Notes under the pieces: model-generated | Told to the model about the DNA's origin: nothing | Seen by the model: the letters and a program-made list of their open reading frames with translations, nothing else | The model's database searches: none | In this document: one piece after another, positions 54,117-61,966 of the stretch | Numbering within the stretch: position 1 is the first letter of the stretch | Layout of the letters: every line of letters starts with the position of its first letter | Program-made: the position numbers and the translations under genes | NCBI RefSeq assembly: GCF_000264375.1 | Contig: NZ_AJXW01000069.1 | Coordinates: 1 to 64,000 of the forward strand | Source: Rhodanobacter thiooxydans LCS2 | GTDB lineage: Bacteria; Pseudomonadota; Gammaproteobacteria; Xanthomonadales; Rhodanobacteraceae | Direction of reading: 5' to 3' | Length of the DNA: 64,000 nucleotides

Positions 54117-56537
54117 ATGAAGCGTATCGCCGCGCTGATCCTGCTTGCCTCCCTCTCCGCCAATGCGTTCGCGTTCGACCCGTTCGTGGTGTCGGACATC
54201 CGCATCGACGGCCTCAGCCGGATCTCGGCCGGTACCGTGTACAACTACCTGCCTATCAACAAGGGCGACCAGCTGACCAACGACGGCGCCCAGCGCGCCA
54301 TCCGCGCGCTGTATCGCACCAAGTTCTTCAGCGACGTGGAGTTCGAGCGCGAAGGCAGCATCCTGGTGATCAAGGTGGTCGAGCGGCCGTCGATCGCCAA
54401 GCTGACCCTGCGCGGCAACAAGGACATCAAGACCGACGACCTGAAGAAGGGCCTGAAGGAGATCGGCCTCACCGAAGGCGAGACCTTCGACCGCCTGGCG
54501 CTGGACAACGTGCAGCAGGAACTGATCCGGCAGTACTACAACCGCGGCAAGTACAACGTCTCGGTCGACCCGCACGTGACCCGGCTGGACCGCAACCGCG
54601 TCGCCGTCGAGATCGAGATCCGCGAGGGCAAGGCGGCCAAGATCAAGGAGCTGAACATCCTCGGCACCCATGCGTTCACAAACAAGCAGATCCGCGAGGG
54701 TTTCGAGTCGGACACCACCAACTGGATGTCGTGGTATTCGAAGGACGACCAGTATTCGCGCGAAAAGCTTTCCGGCGACCTGGAGAAGTTGCAGTCCTAC
54801 TACATGGACCGCGGCTACGCCGACTTCGGCGTCGACTCCACTCAGGTGGCGATCGCGCCGGACAAGCGCGCGATGTACATCGACGCCAGCATCAAGGAAG
54901 GCGAGATCTACAAGGTCGCCGACGTCAAGCTGCTCGGCGACTTGATCCTGCCGGAGGCGACCATGCGCCAGCTGGTCTTCATCAAGTCGGGCGAGACCTT
55001 CAACCGCGCCGCGGTCGAAGCCAGCACCAAGGCGATCAAGGCGATCCTGGCCAACATCGGCTACGCCTACGCCAAGGTCACCCCGATCCCGAAGCTGGAC
55101 AAGGAAAAGCGCACGGTCGACCTGACCCTGTACGTCGAACCCGGCCAACGCGTGTACGTGCGTCGGGTGGTGTTCCAGGGCAACACGCGCACCGAGGACG
55201 ACGTACTGCGCCGCGAGATGCGCCAGCTTGAGGGCTCCTGGTATTCGCAGGCAGCGATCGACCGCTCCAAGGTCCGCCTGCAGCGGCTGGGTTACTTCAA
55301 GAAGGTCGACATCGACCAGAAGATGGTGCCGGGCACGCAGGACAAGGTGGACGTCACGGTCAAGGTCGAGGAGCAGTCCGCCGGCAGCATGCAGTTCGGC
55401 ATCGGCTACTCGCAGTATTCCGGCATCATCCTGAATGCCTCGGTGTCGCAGAACAACCTGTTCGGCACCGGCGACAGCTTCTCGATCAGCGGCGAGCGCA
55501 GCACCTACTACGACCGGCTCGGTCTCAACTACTACAACCCGTACCTGACCGACAGTGGCATCGGCATCGGCTACAGCGCCTCGTACTCGAAGACCGACTA
55601 CGGCAACACCGATTTCGCCAACTACGCCACCAGCGCAAAGAGCTTCTCCACCTACCTCGGCATCCCGATCAGCGAAACCGACGGCTTGCGCGTGGGCCTG
55701 GGCGTCAGCAGCGACAAGGTCAACCTGTACCAGGGCTACAGCCCGGAGGTGCTGCTCGACTACCAGAACCAGATCGGCAACAAGACCATCCACACCTGGA
55801 CCGGCACGCTGGGCTGGAACCACGACACCCGCAACGGCTACTGGGCACCGACCCGCGGCGGCCTGATCTCCGCCTCGACCGACGTCGCCCTGCCCGGCTC
55901 GACTGTGCAGTACTGGAAGCTCAATACCGAGATCAACCACTACTGGCCGATCGGCAAGGGCTTCGTGCTGTACCTCGATGGCCAGGTCGGTTACGGCAAG
56001 ACCTACGGCGGCAACGGCATCAGCGACGATGCCCTCGCAGCGCTGAAGAGCGCCAGCCTGGCGCAGAACCCCAACCATGTCCTCACCGACATGCGCCAGG
56101 ACCTGCCGTTCTGGCAGAACTACTACGCCGGCGGCGTGCGCGACGTGCGCGGCTACCAGGACAACACGCTGGGGCCACGGGTCTGCATCGATGGCAGCGC
56201 TCCGGACGCCAACGGCTTGTGCAACAGCGGCGCCTACTACGCGCAGCCGATCGGCGGCGCGTTCAAGGTGCTCGGCACCGCGCAGGTGTTCCTGCCGCTG
56301 CCGTTCCTGAAGGACGTCAACACTGCGCGCGTGTCCTGGTTCATGGATGTCGGCAATGTCTACAAGGACTACAAGAGCTTCGACGCCAGCGAGCTGCGCG
56401 CCTCCACCGGCCTGTCGCTGCAATGGCAGGCGCCGATCGGCCCGCTGATCATCAGCTTCGCCATGCCGCTGCGCTCGAAGGCCGCCGATCGCCACTACGA
56501 GGAGCGCATCCAGTTCACTTTCGGCAGCCAGTTCTGA
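54117..56537 (+). CDS. bamA: Outer membrane protein assembly factor BamA
   Basis: BamA is the core of the BAM complex that inserts beta-barrel proteins into the outer membrane. The 806-residue protein has a signal peptide ending near residue 19 (ANAFA-F), five POTRA domains (about 20-425) and a 16-strand barrel with the VRGYQ version of the conserved loop-6 VRGF motif. It ends in a Phe-terminated strand (FTFGSQF), the BAM recognition signal. It is followed by a perfect 14-bp terminator, and no skp gene lies before lpxD. Confidence 0.97.
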   Translation: MKRIAALILLASLSANAFAFDPFVVSDIRIDGLSRISAGTVYNYLPINKGDQLTNDGAQRAIRALYRTKFFSDVEFEREGSILVIKVVERPSIAKLTLRGNKDIKTDDLKKGLKEIGLTEGETFDRLALDNVQQELIRQYYNRGKYNVSVDPHVTRLDRNRVAVEIEIREGKAAKIKELNILGTHAFTNKQIREGFESDTTNWMSWYSKDDQYSREKLSGDLEKLQSYYMDRGYADFGVDSTQVAIAPDKRAMYIDASIKEGEIYKVADVKLLGDLILPEATMRQLVFIKSGETFNRAAVEASTKAIKAILANIGYAYAKVTPIPKLDKEKRTVDLTLYVEPGQRVYVRRVVFQGNTRTEDDVLRREMRQLEGSWYSQAAIDRSKVRLQRLGYFKKVDIDQKMVPGTQDKVDVTVKVEEQSAGSMQFGIGYSQYSGIILNASVSQNNLFGTGDSFSISGERSTYYDRLGLNYYNPYLTDSGIGIGYSASYSKTDYGNTDFANYATSAKSFSTYLGIPISETDGLRVGLGVSSDKVNLYQGYSPEVLLDYQNQIGNKTIHTWTGTLGWNHDTRNGYWAPTRGGLISASTDVALPGSTVQYWKLNTEINHYWPIGKGFVLYLDGQVGYGKTYGGNGISDDALAALKSASLAQNPNHVLTDMRQDLPFWQNYYAGGVRDVRGYQDNTLGPRVCIDGSAPDANGLCNSGAYYAQPIGGAFKVLGTAQVFLPLPFLKDVNTARVSWFMDVGNVYKDYKSFDASELRASTGLSLQWQAPIGPLIISFAMPLRSKAADRHYEERIQFTFGSQF

Positions 56538-56557
56538 GCTGACCCGGCCAGGGGCCG

Positions 56558-56589
56558 AACGAAAGCGCGGCCACGCCGCGCTTTCGTTT
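56558..56589 (+). terminator. Intrinsic terminator after bamA
   Basis: A perfect 14-bp stem (AACGAAAGCGCGGC/GCCGCGCTTTCGTT) with a 3-base loop starts 20 bases after the stop. The 3' arm supplies T residues. It separates bamA from lpxD. Confidence 0.88.
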
Positions 56590-56655
56590 GCCGCCGCGGC
56601 GCACTGCAGCCGGGGACGCCACCCCCTACAATGGCCGCAGGTTCCGGAGCCACCC

Positions 56656-57684
56656 ATGAGCGCAATCAACTACACGGTGACCGAGCTGGCCGAGCGGTTC
56701 GGCCTCGGTCTCAGCGGCGACGGCGCACGGCTCATCGACGGCGTCGGCACTCTGGCCGGCGCCGGCCCCGGTCAGCTGAGCTTCCTCTCCAACAGCAAGT
56801 ACGCGGCCCAGCTGGCCGCCACGCGCGCCGGCGTGGTGGTGCTGCGCGAAGAGAACCTTGCCGACTGTCCCACCACGGCGCTGCTTGCGCGCGACCCGTA
56901 CGTTGCCTACGCGAAGATCGCCGCACTGTTCGAACGGCTGCCGGCCGCACCGGCGGGCATCCATCCCAGCGCCGTGGTCGCCGCCGGCGCGCAGGTCAGC
57001 GCCAGCGCCAGCATCGGCCCGGGCTGCGTGATCGCGGACGGCGTGGTGATCGGCGACGGCGCCGTGCTCGGCCCGCACTGCATCGTCGGCGAGGACTGCA
57101 CGGTGGGTGCGCAATCGCGACTGGTGGCGCGGGTCACCCTGGTGACCCGGGTCACGCTTGGCCAGCGCGTGCTGGTGCATCCCGGTGCGGTGATCGGCTC
57201 GGATGGCTTCGGGCTGGCCTTCGACACTGACCACTGGATCAAGCTGCCGCAGCTTGGCGGCGTGCGCATCGGCGACGACTGCGAGATCGGCGCCAACACC
57301 ACGATCGACCGCGGCGCGCTGGACGACACCGTGCTGGAGGAGGACGTGCGCCTCGACAACCAGATCCAGATCGCCCACAACGTGCATGTCGGCGCGCACA
57401 CCGCGATGGCCGGCTGCGCCGCCGTCGCCGGCAGCGCGAAGATCGGCCGCTGGTGCCAGATCGGCGGCAACGCCGGCGTGCTCGGCCATCTCGAGCTGGC
57501 CGACCGGGTTACCATTACCGCCAAGAGCCTGGTCACGCACTCGATCCGCGAGCCTGGCGAATATTCGTCCGGCGTGCCGCTGCAGGACAACCGCCAGTGG
57601 CGGAAGAACGCGGCGCGCTTCAAGCACCTGGACGAGTACGCGCGCCGAGTGTCGGCGCTGGAGAAGGACAGCAACAATGAGTGA
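56656..57684 (+). CDS. lpxD: UDP-3-O-acylglucosamine N-acyltransferase
   Basis: LpxD adds the second hydroxyacyl chain in lipid A synthesis, using acyl-ACP. The 342-residue protein has an N-terminal uridine-binding domain ([13 protein letters not shown] near 37), a left-handed beta-helix of hexapeptide repeats (about 95-290), [10 protein letters not shown] and IAHNVHVG with the catalytic His region near 240, and a C-terminal helix. It ends eight bases inside fabZ. Confidence 0.96.
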   Translation: MSAINYTVTELAERFGLGLSGDGARLIDGVGTLAGAGPGQLSFLSNSKYAAQLAATRAGVVVLREENLADCPTTALLARDPYVAYAKIAALFERLPAAPAGIHPSAVVAAGAQVSASASIGPGCVIADGVVIGDGAVLGPHCIVGEDCTVGAQSRLVARVTLVTRVTLGQRVLVHPGAVIGSDGFGLAFDTDHWIKLPQLGGVRIGDDCEIGANTTIDRGALDDTVLEEDVRLDNQIQIAHNVHVGAHTAMAGCAAVAGSAKIGRWCQIGGNAGVLGHLELADRVTITAKSLVTHSIREPGEYSSGVPLQDNRQWRKNAARFKHLDEYARRVSALEKDSNNE

Positions 57685-58150
57685 GCAAGGCGACTTCATG
57701 ACATTGCCGATCAACGTGGAGCAGATCCAGGAACTGCTGCCGCATCGCTACCCGTTCCTGCTGGTGGACCGCGTGGTCGAGATCGTGCCCGACGTCAGCG
57801 TGGTCGCACTGAAGAACGTGACCATCAACGAGCCGTTCTTCCAGGGCCACTTCCCCGGCCACCCGGTGATGCCCGGCGTGCTGATCATCGAGGCGATGGC
57901 GCAGTCCGCCGGCCTGCTGACCCAGCTGAGCCGGCACTTCAAGGGCGACAAGGGCAGCCCGCTGTTCTACCTGGTCAAGGTGGACAACGCGCGCTTCAGC
58001 GCGCCGGTGGTGCCCGGCGACCAGTTGCGCTTCGAGGTCCACCAGAAGCGCCTGATGCGCGGCATGGGCCTGTTCGCCGCGCGCAGCCTGGTCGACGGCA
58101 AGGAAGTGGCCAGCTGCGAACTGATGTGCGCCGCGAGGGCCGGGAAATGA
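57677..58150 (+). CDS. fabZ: 3-hydroxyacyl-ACP dehydratase FabZ
   Basis: FabZ dehydrates 3-hydroxyacyl-ACP in fatty acid elongation and competes with LpxA/LpxD for hydroxyacyl-ACP. The 157-residue protein has the hot-dog fold with [14 protein letters not shown] and the catalytic [17 protein letters not shown] (His) and EAMAQ (Glu). The start lies eight bases before the lpxD stop; a second ATG seven codons in is possible. The stop overlaps lpxA as ATGA. Confidence 0.97.
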   Translation: MSEQGDFMTLPINVEQIQELLPHRYPFLLVDRVVEIVPDVSVVALKNVTINEPFFQGHFPGHPVMPGVLIIEAMAQSAGLLTQLSRHFKGDKGSPLFYLVKVDNARFSAPVVPGDQLRFEVHQKRLMRGMGLFAARSLVDGKEVASCELMCAARAGK

Positions 58151-58920
58151 TCCATCCCACTGCGTCGGTCGACTCCTCCGCCGTCATCGGCAGCAACGTC
58201 AGCATCGGCGCCTACAGCGTGATCGGCGCCGAAGTCGAGATCGGCGACGGCACGGTGGTCGGCCCGCATGTGGTGATCGAGGGCCCCACCCGGATCGGCC
58301 GCGACAACCGCATCACCCAGTTCGCCTCGCTCGGCGGCGCGCCGCAGGACAAGAAGTGGCAGGGCGAGCGCACCGAGCTGGTGATCGGCGACCGCAACCT
58401 GATCCGCGAATTCGCCACCCTCAACCGCGGCACCGGCCACGGCGGCGGCGTCACCCGCATCGGCGACGACAACTGGGTGCTCGCCTACGTGCACATCGCG
58501 CATGACTGCCAGATCGGCAACAACGTGGTGTTCTCCAACTATTCCGCCCTGGCCGGGCACGTCACCATCGGCGACTGGACCATCCTGTCCGGCTATTCCG
58601 GCGTGCACCAGTTCTGCAAGGTCGGCGCGCACGCCTTCATCGGCATGGGCTGCCTGGTCGGCCACGACGTGCCGCCGTTCGTGACGATGGCGAACGAGCA
58701 GCAGGGCCGTCCGCGCGGCATCAACAGCGAGGGCCTGAAGCGCCGCGGCTTCGACGCCACCCGCATCGCGGCGATCAAACGCGCCTACCGCACGCTGTAC
58801 ATGGCCGGTCTGTCGCTGCCCGAGGCACGCGAGAAGCTGGCCGAGCAGGCGCGCGCGAGCGACGACGTGCGGGCGATGCTGGATTTCCTCGACCAGAGCG
58901 AGCGGGCGCTCGCCCGATAA
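58147..58920 (+). CDS. lpxA: UDP-N-acetylglucosamine O-acyltransferase
   Basis: LpxA catalyses the first step of lipid A synthesis, transfer of a 3-hydroxyacyl chain to UDP-GlcNAc. The 257-residue protein begins [15 protein letters not shown] and is a left-handed beta-helix with a C-terminal helical domain. The catalytic His lies in [11 protein letters not shown] near residue 119. The start overlaps fabZ. Its stop codon falls within the 5' arm of a strong hairpin. Confidence 0.97.
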   Translation: MIHPTASVDSSAVIGSNVSIGAYSVIGAEVEIGDGTVVGPHVVIEGPTRIGRDNRITQFASLGGAPQDKKWQGERTELVIGDRNLIREFATLNRGTGHGGGVTRIGDDNWVLAYVHIAHDCQIGNNVVFSNYSALAGHVTIGDWTILSGYSGVHQFCKVGAHAFIGMGCLVGHDVPPFVTMANEQQGRPRGINSEGLKRRGFDATRIAAIKRAYRTLYMAGLSLPEAREKLAEQARASDDVRAMLDFLDQSERALAR

Positions 58921-58938
58921 GCGTTTCGCTTATCGGGC
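58912..58938 (+). repeat. Perfect 12-bp hairpin spanning the lpxA stop codon
   Basis: GCCCGATAAGCG-TTT-CGCTTATCGGGC is a perfect inverted repeat with a 3-base loop. The TAA stop of lpxA is in the 5' arm. There is no T-run, so it is not a typical terminator. It may protect the upstream mRNA or reduce expression of lpxB relative to lpxA, whose ATG is 34 bases further on. Confidence 0.7.
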
Positions 58939-58971
58939 AATCAGGCACGCGCTCTGGCTTATGCTTCCGGC

Positions 58972-60186
58972 ATGACTGACCACCCGCACCCCGCATCCCC
59001 GCTGATCGCCATCCTCGCCGGCGAAGACTCCGGCGACCAGCTCGGCGCCGACCTGATCGCGGCGCTGCGCCAGCGCTACCCGCAGGCGCGTTTCGTCGGC
59101 ATCGGCGGCGCCCGCATGCAGCGCGAGGGCTTCGACTCCTGGTACGACATCCGCGAGCTGTCGCTGTTCGGCTTCAGCGAGGTGATCCGCCACCTGCCCC
59201 GCCTGCTGCGGCTGCGCAGGGCGCTGGTCGCACGACTGCTCAAGGAGCGGCCGGCCGTGGTGGTCGGTATCGACGCGCCGGACTTCAACCTCGGCGTGGA
59301 ACAGCGCCTGAAGCAGGCCGGCCTGCTCACCGTGCATTACGTCAGTCCGTCGGTCTGGGCCTGGCGCGAGCAGCGCGCGGAGAAGATCGGCCGCAGCGCC
59401 AGCCGTGTGCTGTGCCTGTTTCCGATGGAACCGCCGATCTATGCGAAGCACGGCGTCGATGCGCGCTTCGTCGGCCATCCGCTGGCCGATCGTTTCGCGC
59501 TGGTCTCCGACCGCGTCGGCGCGCGCGACACCCTGCAGCTGCCGCAGCAGGCGCCGGTGCTGGCGGTGTTGCCCGGCAGCCGGCTGTCCGAGGTCGATCG
59601 ACTGGGCGGGGTCTTCATCGACGCGGCGCAGCGGGTGGCCGCCGCGTTGCCCGGGCTGCGCGTGGTGATCCCGGCCGCCAACCCGCAGGTGCGCGCCCGT
59701 CTCGGCAAACTGCTCGCCGACGGGCCGCACGACGAAAGCGCGCCGCTGCTGCTGGATGGCCACGCGCACGAGGCGATGCTGGCCGCCGACGTGGTGCTGC
59801 TGGCTTCCGGCACTGCCACGCTGGAGGCGATGCTGGCCAAGCGGCCGATGGTGGTGGGCTACCGTGTGGCGCCACTGAGTTACCGCATCGCCCGCGCGCT
59901 GAAAATGCTGAAGACCGACGTCTACGCGCTGCCGAACATCCTGGCCCGCGCCTGCGGCCTCGGCGACGCGCTGCTGGTGCCCGAGCTGATGCAGGACGAC
60001 TGCACCGCCGACCGGCTGGCCGCCGCCACGCTCGACCTGTTCAGGGACAGCGAGCGGCGCGGCATGATCGTGGCCGCGTTCGAGCAGTTGCACCAGGCCC
60101 TGCGCGGCGGCCTGCAGGGCCACGCGGGGGAGCGCGCGGCGGCAGCGATCGCCGAGCTGATCGACGCGGAGCGTCGCGATGGATGA
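58972..60186 (+). CDS. lpxB: Lipid-A-disaccharide synthase
   Basis: LpxB joins UDP-diacylglucosamine and lipid X into the lipid A disaccharide at the inner membrane. The 404-residue GT-B-fold protein has [14 protein letters not shown] near 15, [17 protein letters not shown] near 123-139 and [13 protein letters not shown] near 285. It overlaps rnhB by eight bases. Confidence 0.96.
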   Translation: MTDHPHPASPLIAILAGEDSGDQLGADLIAALRQRYPQARFVGIGGARMQREGFDSWYDIRELSLFGFSEVIRHLPRLLRLRRALVARLLKERPAVVVGIDAPDFNLGVEQRLKQAGLLTVHYVSPSVWAWREQRAEKIGRSASRVLCLFPMEPPIYAKHGVDARFVGHPLADRFALVSDRVGARDTLQLPQQAPVLAVLPGSRLSEVDRLGGVFIDAAQRVAAALPGLRVVIPAANPQVRARLGKLLADGPHDESAPLLLDGHAHEAMLAADVVLLASGTATLEAMLAKRPMVVGYRVAPLSYRIARALKMLKTDVYALPNILARACGLGDALLVPELMQDDCTADRLAAATLDLFRDSERRGMIVAAFEQLHQALRGGLQGHAGERAAAAIAELIDAERRDG

Positions 60187-60832
60187 GCAGCCTGCCCGCG
60201 TCCTCTGGCCCGAACCACCAGCCCGGGGCGGGCGGCGGACGGACGCGGGAAGCATCCTCGTCGCCGGCGTCGACGAAGCCGGCCGTGGCCCGCTGGCTGG
60301 CCCGCTGGCGGTGGCCGCGGTGATCCTCGACGCTGCCCGCCCGGTCATCGGGCTGAACGATTCCAAGCAGCTCAGCGAAGCGAAACGCGAAGCGCTGTAT
60401 CCGCTGATCATCGAGCGTGCGCTGGCGTATTGCATCGTGCTGATCGAGCGCGAGGAGATCGACCGCATCAACATCTTCCAGGCCACCATGGCCGGCATGA
60501 GCCGCGCGCTGACTGGCCTGATGCCAGTGGCCCACGAGGCGCTGATCGACGGCAACCAGCTGCCGAAGGACCTGCCCTGCCCGGCCCGCGCGATCGTCGG
60601 CGGCGATGCGCTGGAACCGGCGATCAGCGCGGCCTCGATCCTGGCCAAGGTCAGCCGCGACCGCGTGATGGTGGCGCTCGATGGCGAGTACCCCGGCTAC
60701 GGCTTCGCCGCGCACAAGGGCTATTCCACCCCGGCGCATCTGGCCGCACTGCAGCGGCTCGGACCGTGCGCGCAGCACCGCCGCAGCTTTGCGCCGGTAC
60801 GCCTGCTGCTGGACCAGGGACAACTGTTCTGA
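60179..60832 (+). CDS. rnhB: Ribonuclease HII
   Basis: This enzyme removes ribonucleotides from DNA and degrades RNA-DNA hybrids. The 217-residue protein has [15 protein letters not shown] with Asp32 and Glu33 of the DEDD site, and a later Asp in ALIDGNQ near 124. An N-terminal tail of about 25 residues precedes the core. The start is inside lpxB, so translation is probably coupled. Confidence 0.95.
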   Translation: MDEQPARVLWPEPPARGGRRTDAGSILVAGVDEAGRGPLAGPLAVAAVILDAARPVIGLNDSKQLSEAKREALYPLIIERALAYCIVLIEREEIDRINIFQATMAGMSRALTGLMPVAHEALIDGNQLPKDLPCPARAIVGGDALEPAISAASILAKVSRDRVMVALDGEYPGYGFAAHKGYSTPAHLAALQRLGPCAQHRRSFAPVRLLLDQGQLF

Positions 60833-61044
60833 TCGCCGCGCCGTCGGCTGATCGTGCGCCCACGAAAGGGGCCGCCATAGGCCATCGGTCTATGCAACTT
60901 TCTTCCGATCGGGCGCATCATTCGCATCAGGGAGCGCCACCCGCACGGACGCGTCCGCAGCAGCGGCGCCGTCCAGCCCAGGTCGACCCGGCCACTGCTG
61001 CTACAGGTGCCTCGACGCACCATGCAGATCGCAGGAGTCGTGCC

Positions 61045-61248
61045 ATGATGCATCCGTCCATCCGTCCATCCGCTCCACCAGTGCCGGCCAGCATGGCCGT
61101 GCCCGAGTCGCTCCAGGCCGCAGCCGACGACGTCGACGAGACGCCGCCGCTGCACGCCGACTACAACCTCCGCCGGCTGGTGGTGGACAGTCTGGAGCAC
61201 TACCTGTTGCCCGCCGGCGAGGATGGCGAACGCTTCCGCGTCCGCTGA
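61045..61248 (+). CDS. Hypothetical 67-residue protein
   Basis: A short frame begins ATGATGCATCC with AGGAG about eight bases ahead and ends 67 bases before the tlpA-like start. The N-terminal half is Pro/Ser/Ala-rich. The second half (ADYNLRRLVVDSLEHYLLP) looks like a real amphipathic helix. No family is recognised and there are no membrane segments. The good ribosome binding site favours coding, but the short length and GC-rich context leave it uncertain. The 212 bases before it show no other feature. Confidence 0.45.
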   Translation: MMHPSIRPSAPPVPASMAVPESLQAAADDVDETPPLHADYNLRRLVVDSLEHYLLPAGEDGERFRVR

Positions 61249-61315
61249 GGTGCGCTGCTTCCCCTACCCCGGGCATGCCGCTACGCTGGCGGCATACCAC
61301 AGGGAGAGGGAAGAC

Positions 61316-61855
61316 ATGCGTCGCCTCGGCATCGCACTGTTCGGACTGCTGTTCTGCCTGGCCGCGCATGCCGGCGTGCAACCGGGAGATGCGCCGCCAG
61401 ACGCGCTGGGCACGACCCAGGACGGCAAGACGGTGAGCGTCTCGTCGCTGCACGGCAAGGTGGTGGTGGTCAGCTTTTGGGCCACCTGGTGCGGCTACTG
61501 CATGAAGGAACTGCCGATACTGGCGGGTCTGCAGACGCTGGCCACCGAGCGTGGCCTGCCCCTACAGGTGGTCACCATCAATCACGAAGAAGACCGGCAG
61601 ACCTACGTGCGGACCGTTCGTGCCCTGCGCCCGCGCCTGCCCGGCTTGCTGATGACCTGGGACCGCGACGGCACCCTCGGCAAACCGTACGGCACCGACA
61701 AGGGCATTCCGGTCATGGTGATGCTGCATCGCGACGGCACCGTGGCCCATGTGCACGTGGGCTATGGCGAAGACATGCTGGACAGCCTGGTCGCCGAGAT
61801 CAACGCACTGCTGGCCGAGCCGGCACCGCCGGCGGTGGCCGTCGCGTCGGGTTGA
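61316..61855 (+). CDS. TlpA-like exported thioredoxin-fold protein
   Basis: This 179-residue protein has a signal peptide or anchor (about 1-19, MRRLGIALFGLLFCLAAHA) and a thioredoxin fold with the active site WCGYC (Cys59, Cys62). A TlpA-type FWATWC context precedes it and the cis-Pro region is GIPVMVML near 130. It is probably a periplasmic thiol-disulfide reductase, for example in cytochrome c or cuproprotein maturation. Its partner is unknown. It is inserted between rnhB and dnaE, which are adjacent or separated by other genes in related genomes. GGGAGAGGG precedes the ATG. Confidence 0.87.
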   Translation: MRRLGIALFGLLFCLAAHAGVQPGDAPPDALGTTQDGKTVSVSSLHGKVVVVSFWATWCGYCMKELPILAGLQTLATERGLPLQVVTINHEEDRQTYVRTVRALRPRLPGLLMTWDRDGTLGKPYGTDKGIPVMVMLHRDGTVAHVHVGYGEDMLDSLVAEINALLAEPAPPAVAVASG

Positions 61856-61966
61856 GCGGCAAGCTGCGGCGAGGCGCCGCCGCGCTTCGCGCAAACCGCA
61901 CGGAAGTCAATCTTGCCGCTGGGCAAGGTGCCGGGTAGCCTGCGGAGACTCACCGCGCAAAAACGC

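Noticed and set aside
53892-56669. A 925-codon minus-strand open frame opposite bamA
   Set aside because: The composition is that of an antisense shadow (Val/Leu/Asp/His runs) and there is no motif or ribosome binding site. bamA on the other strand is unambiguous.
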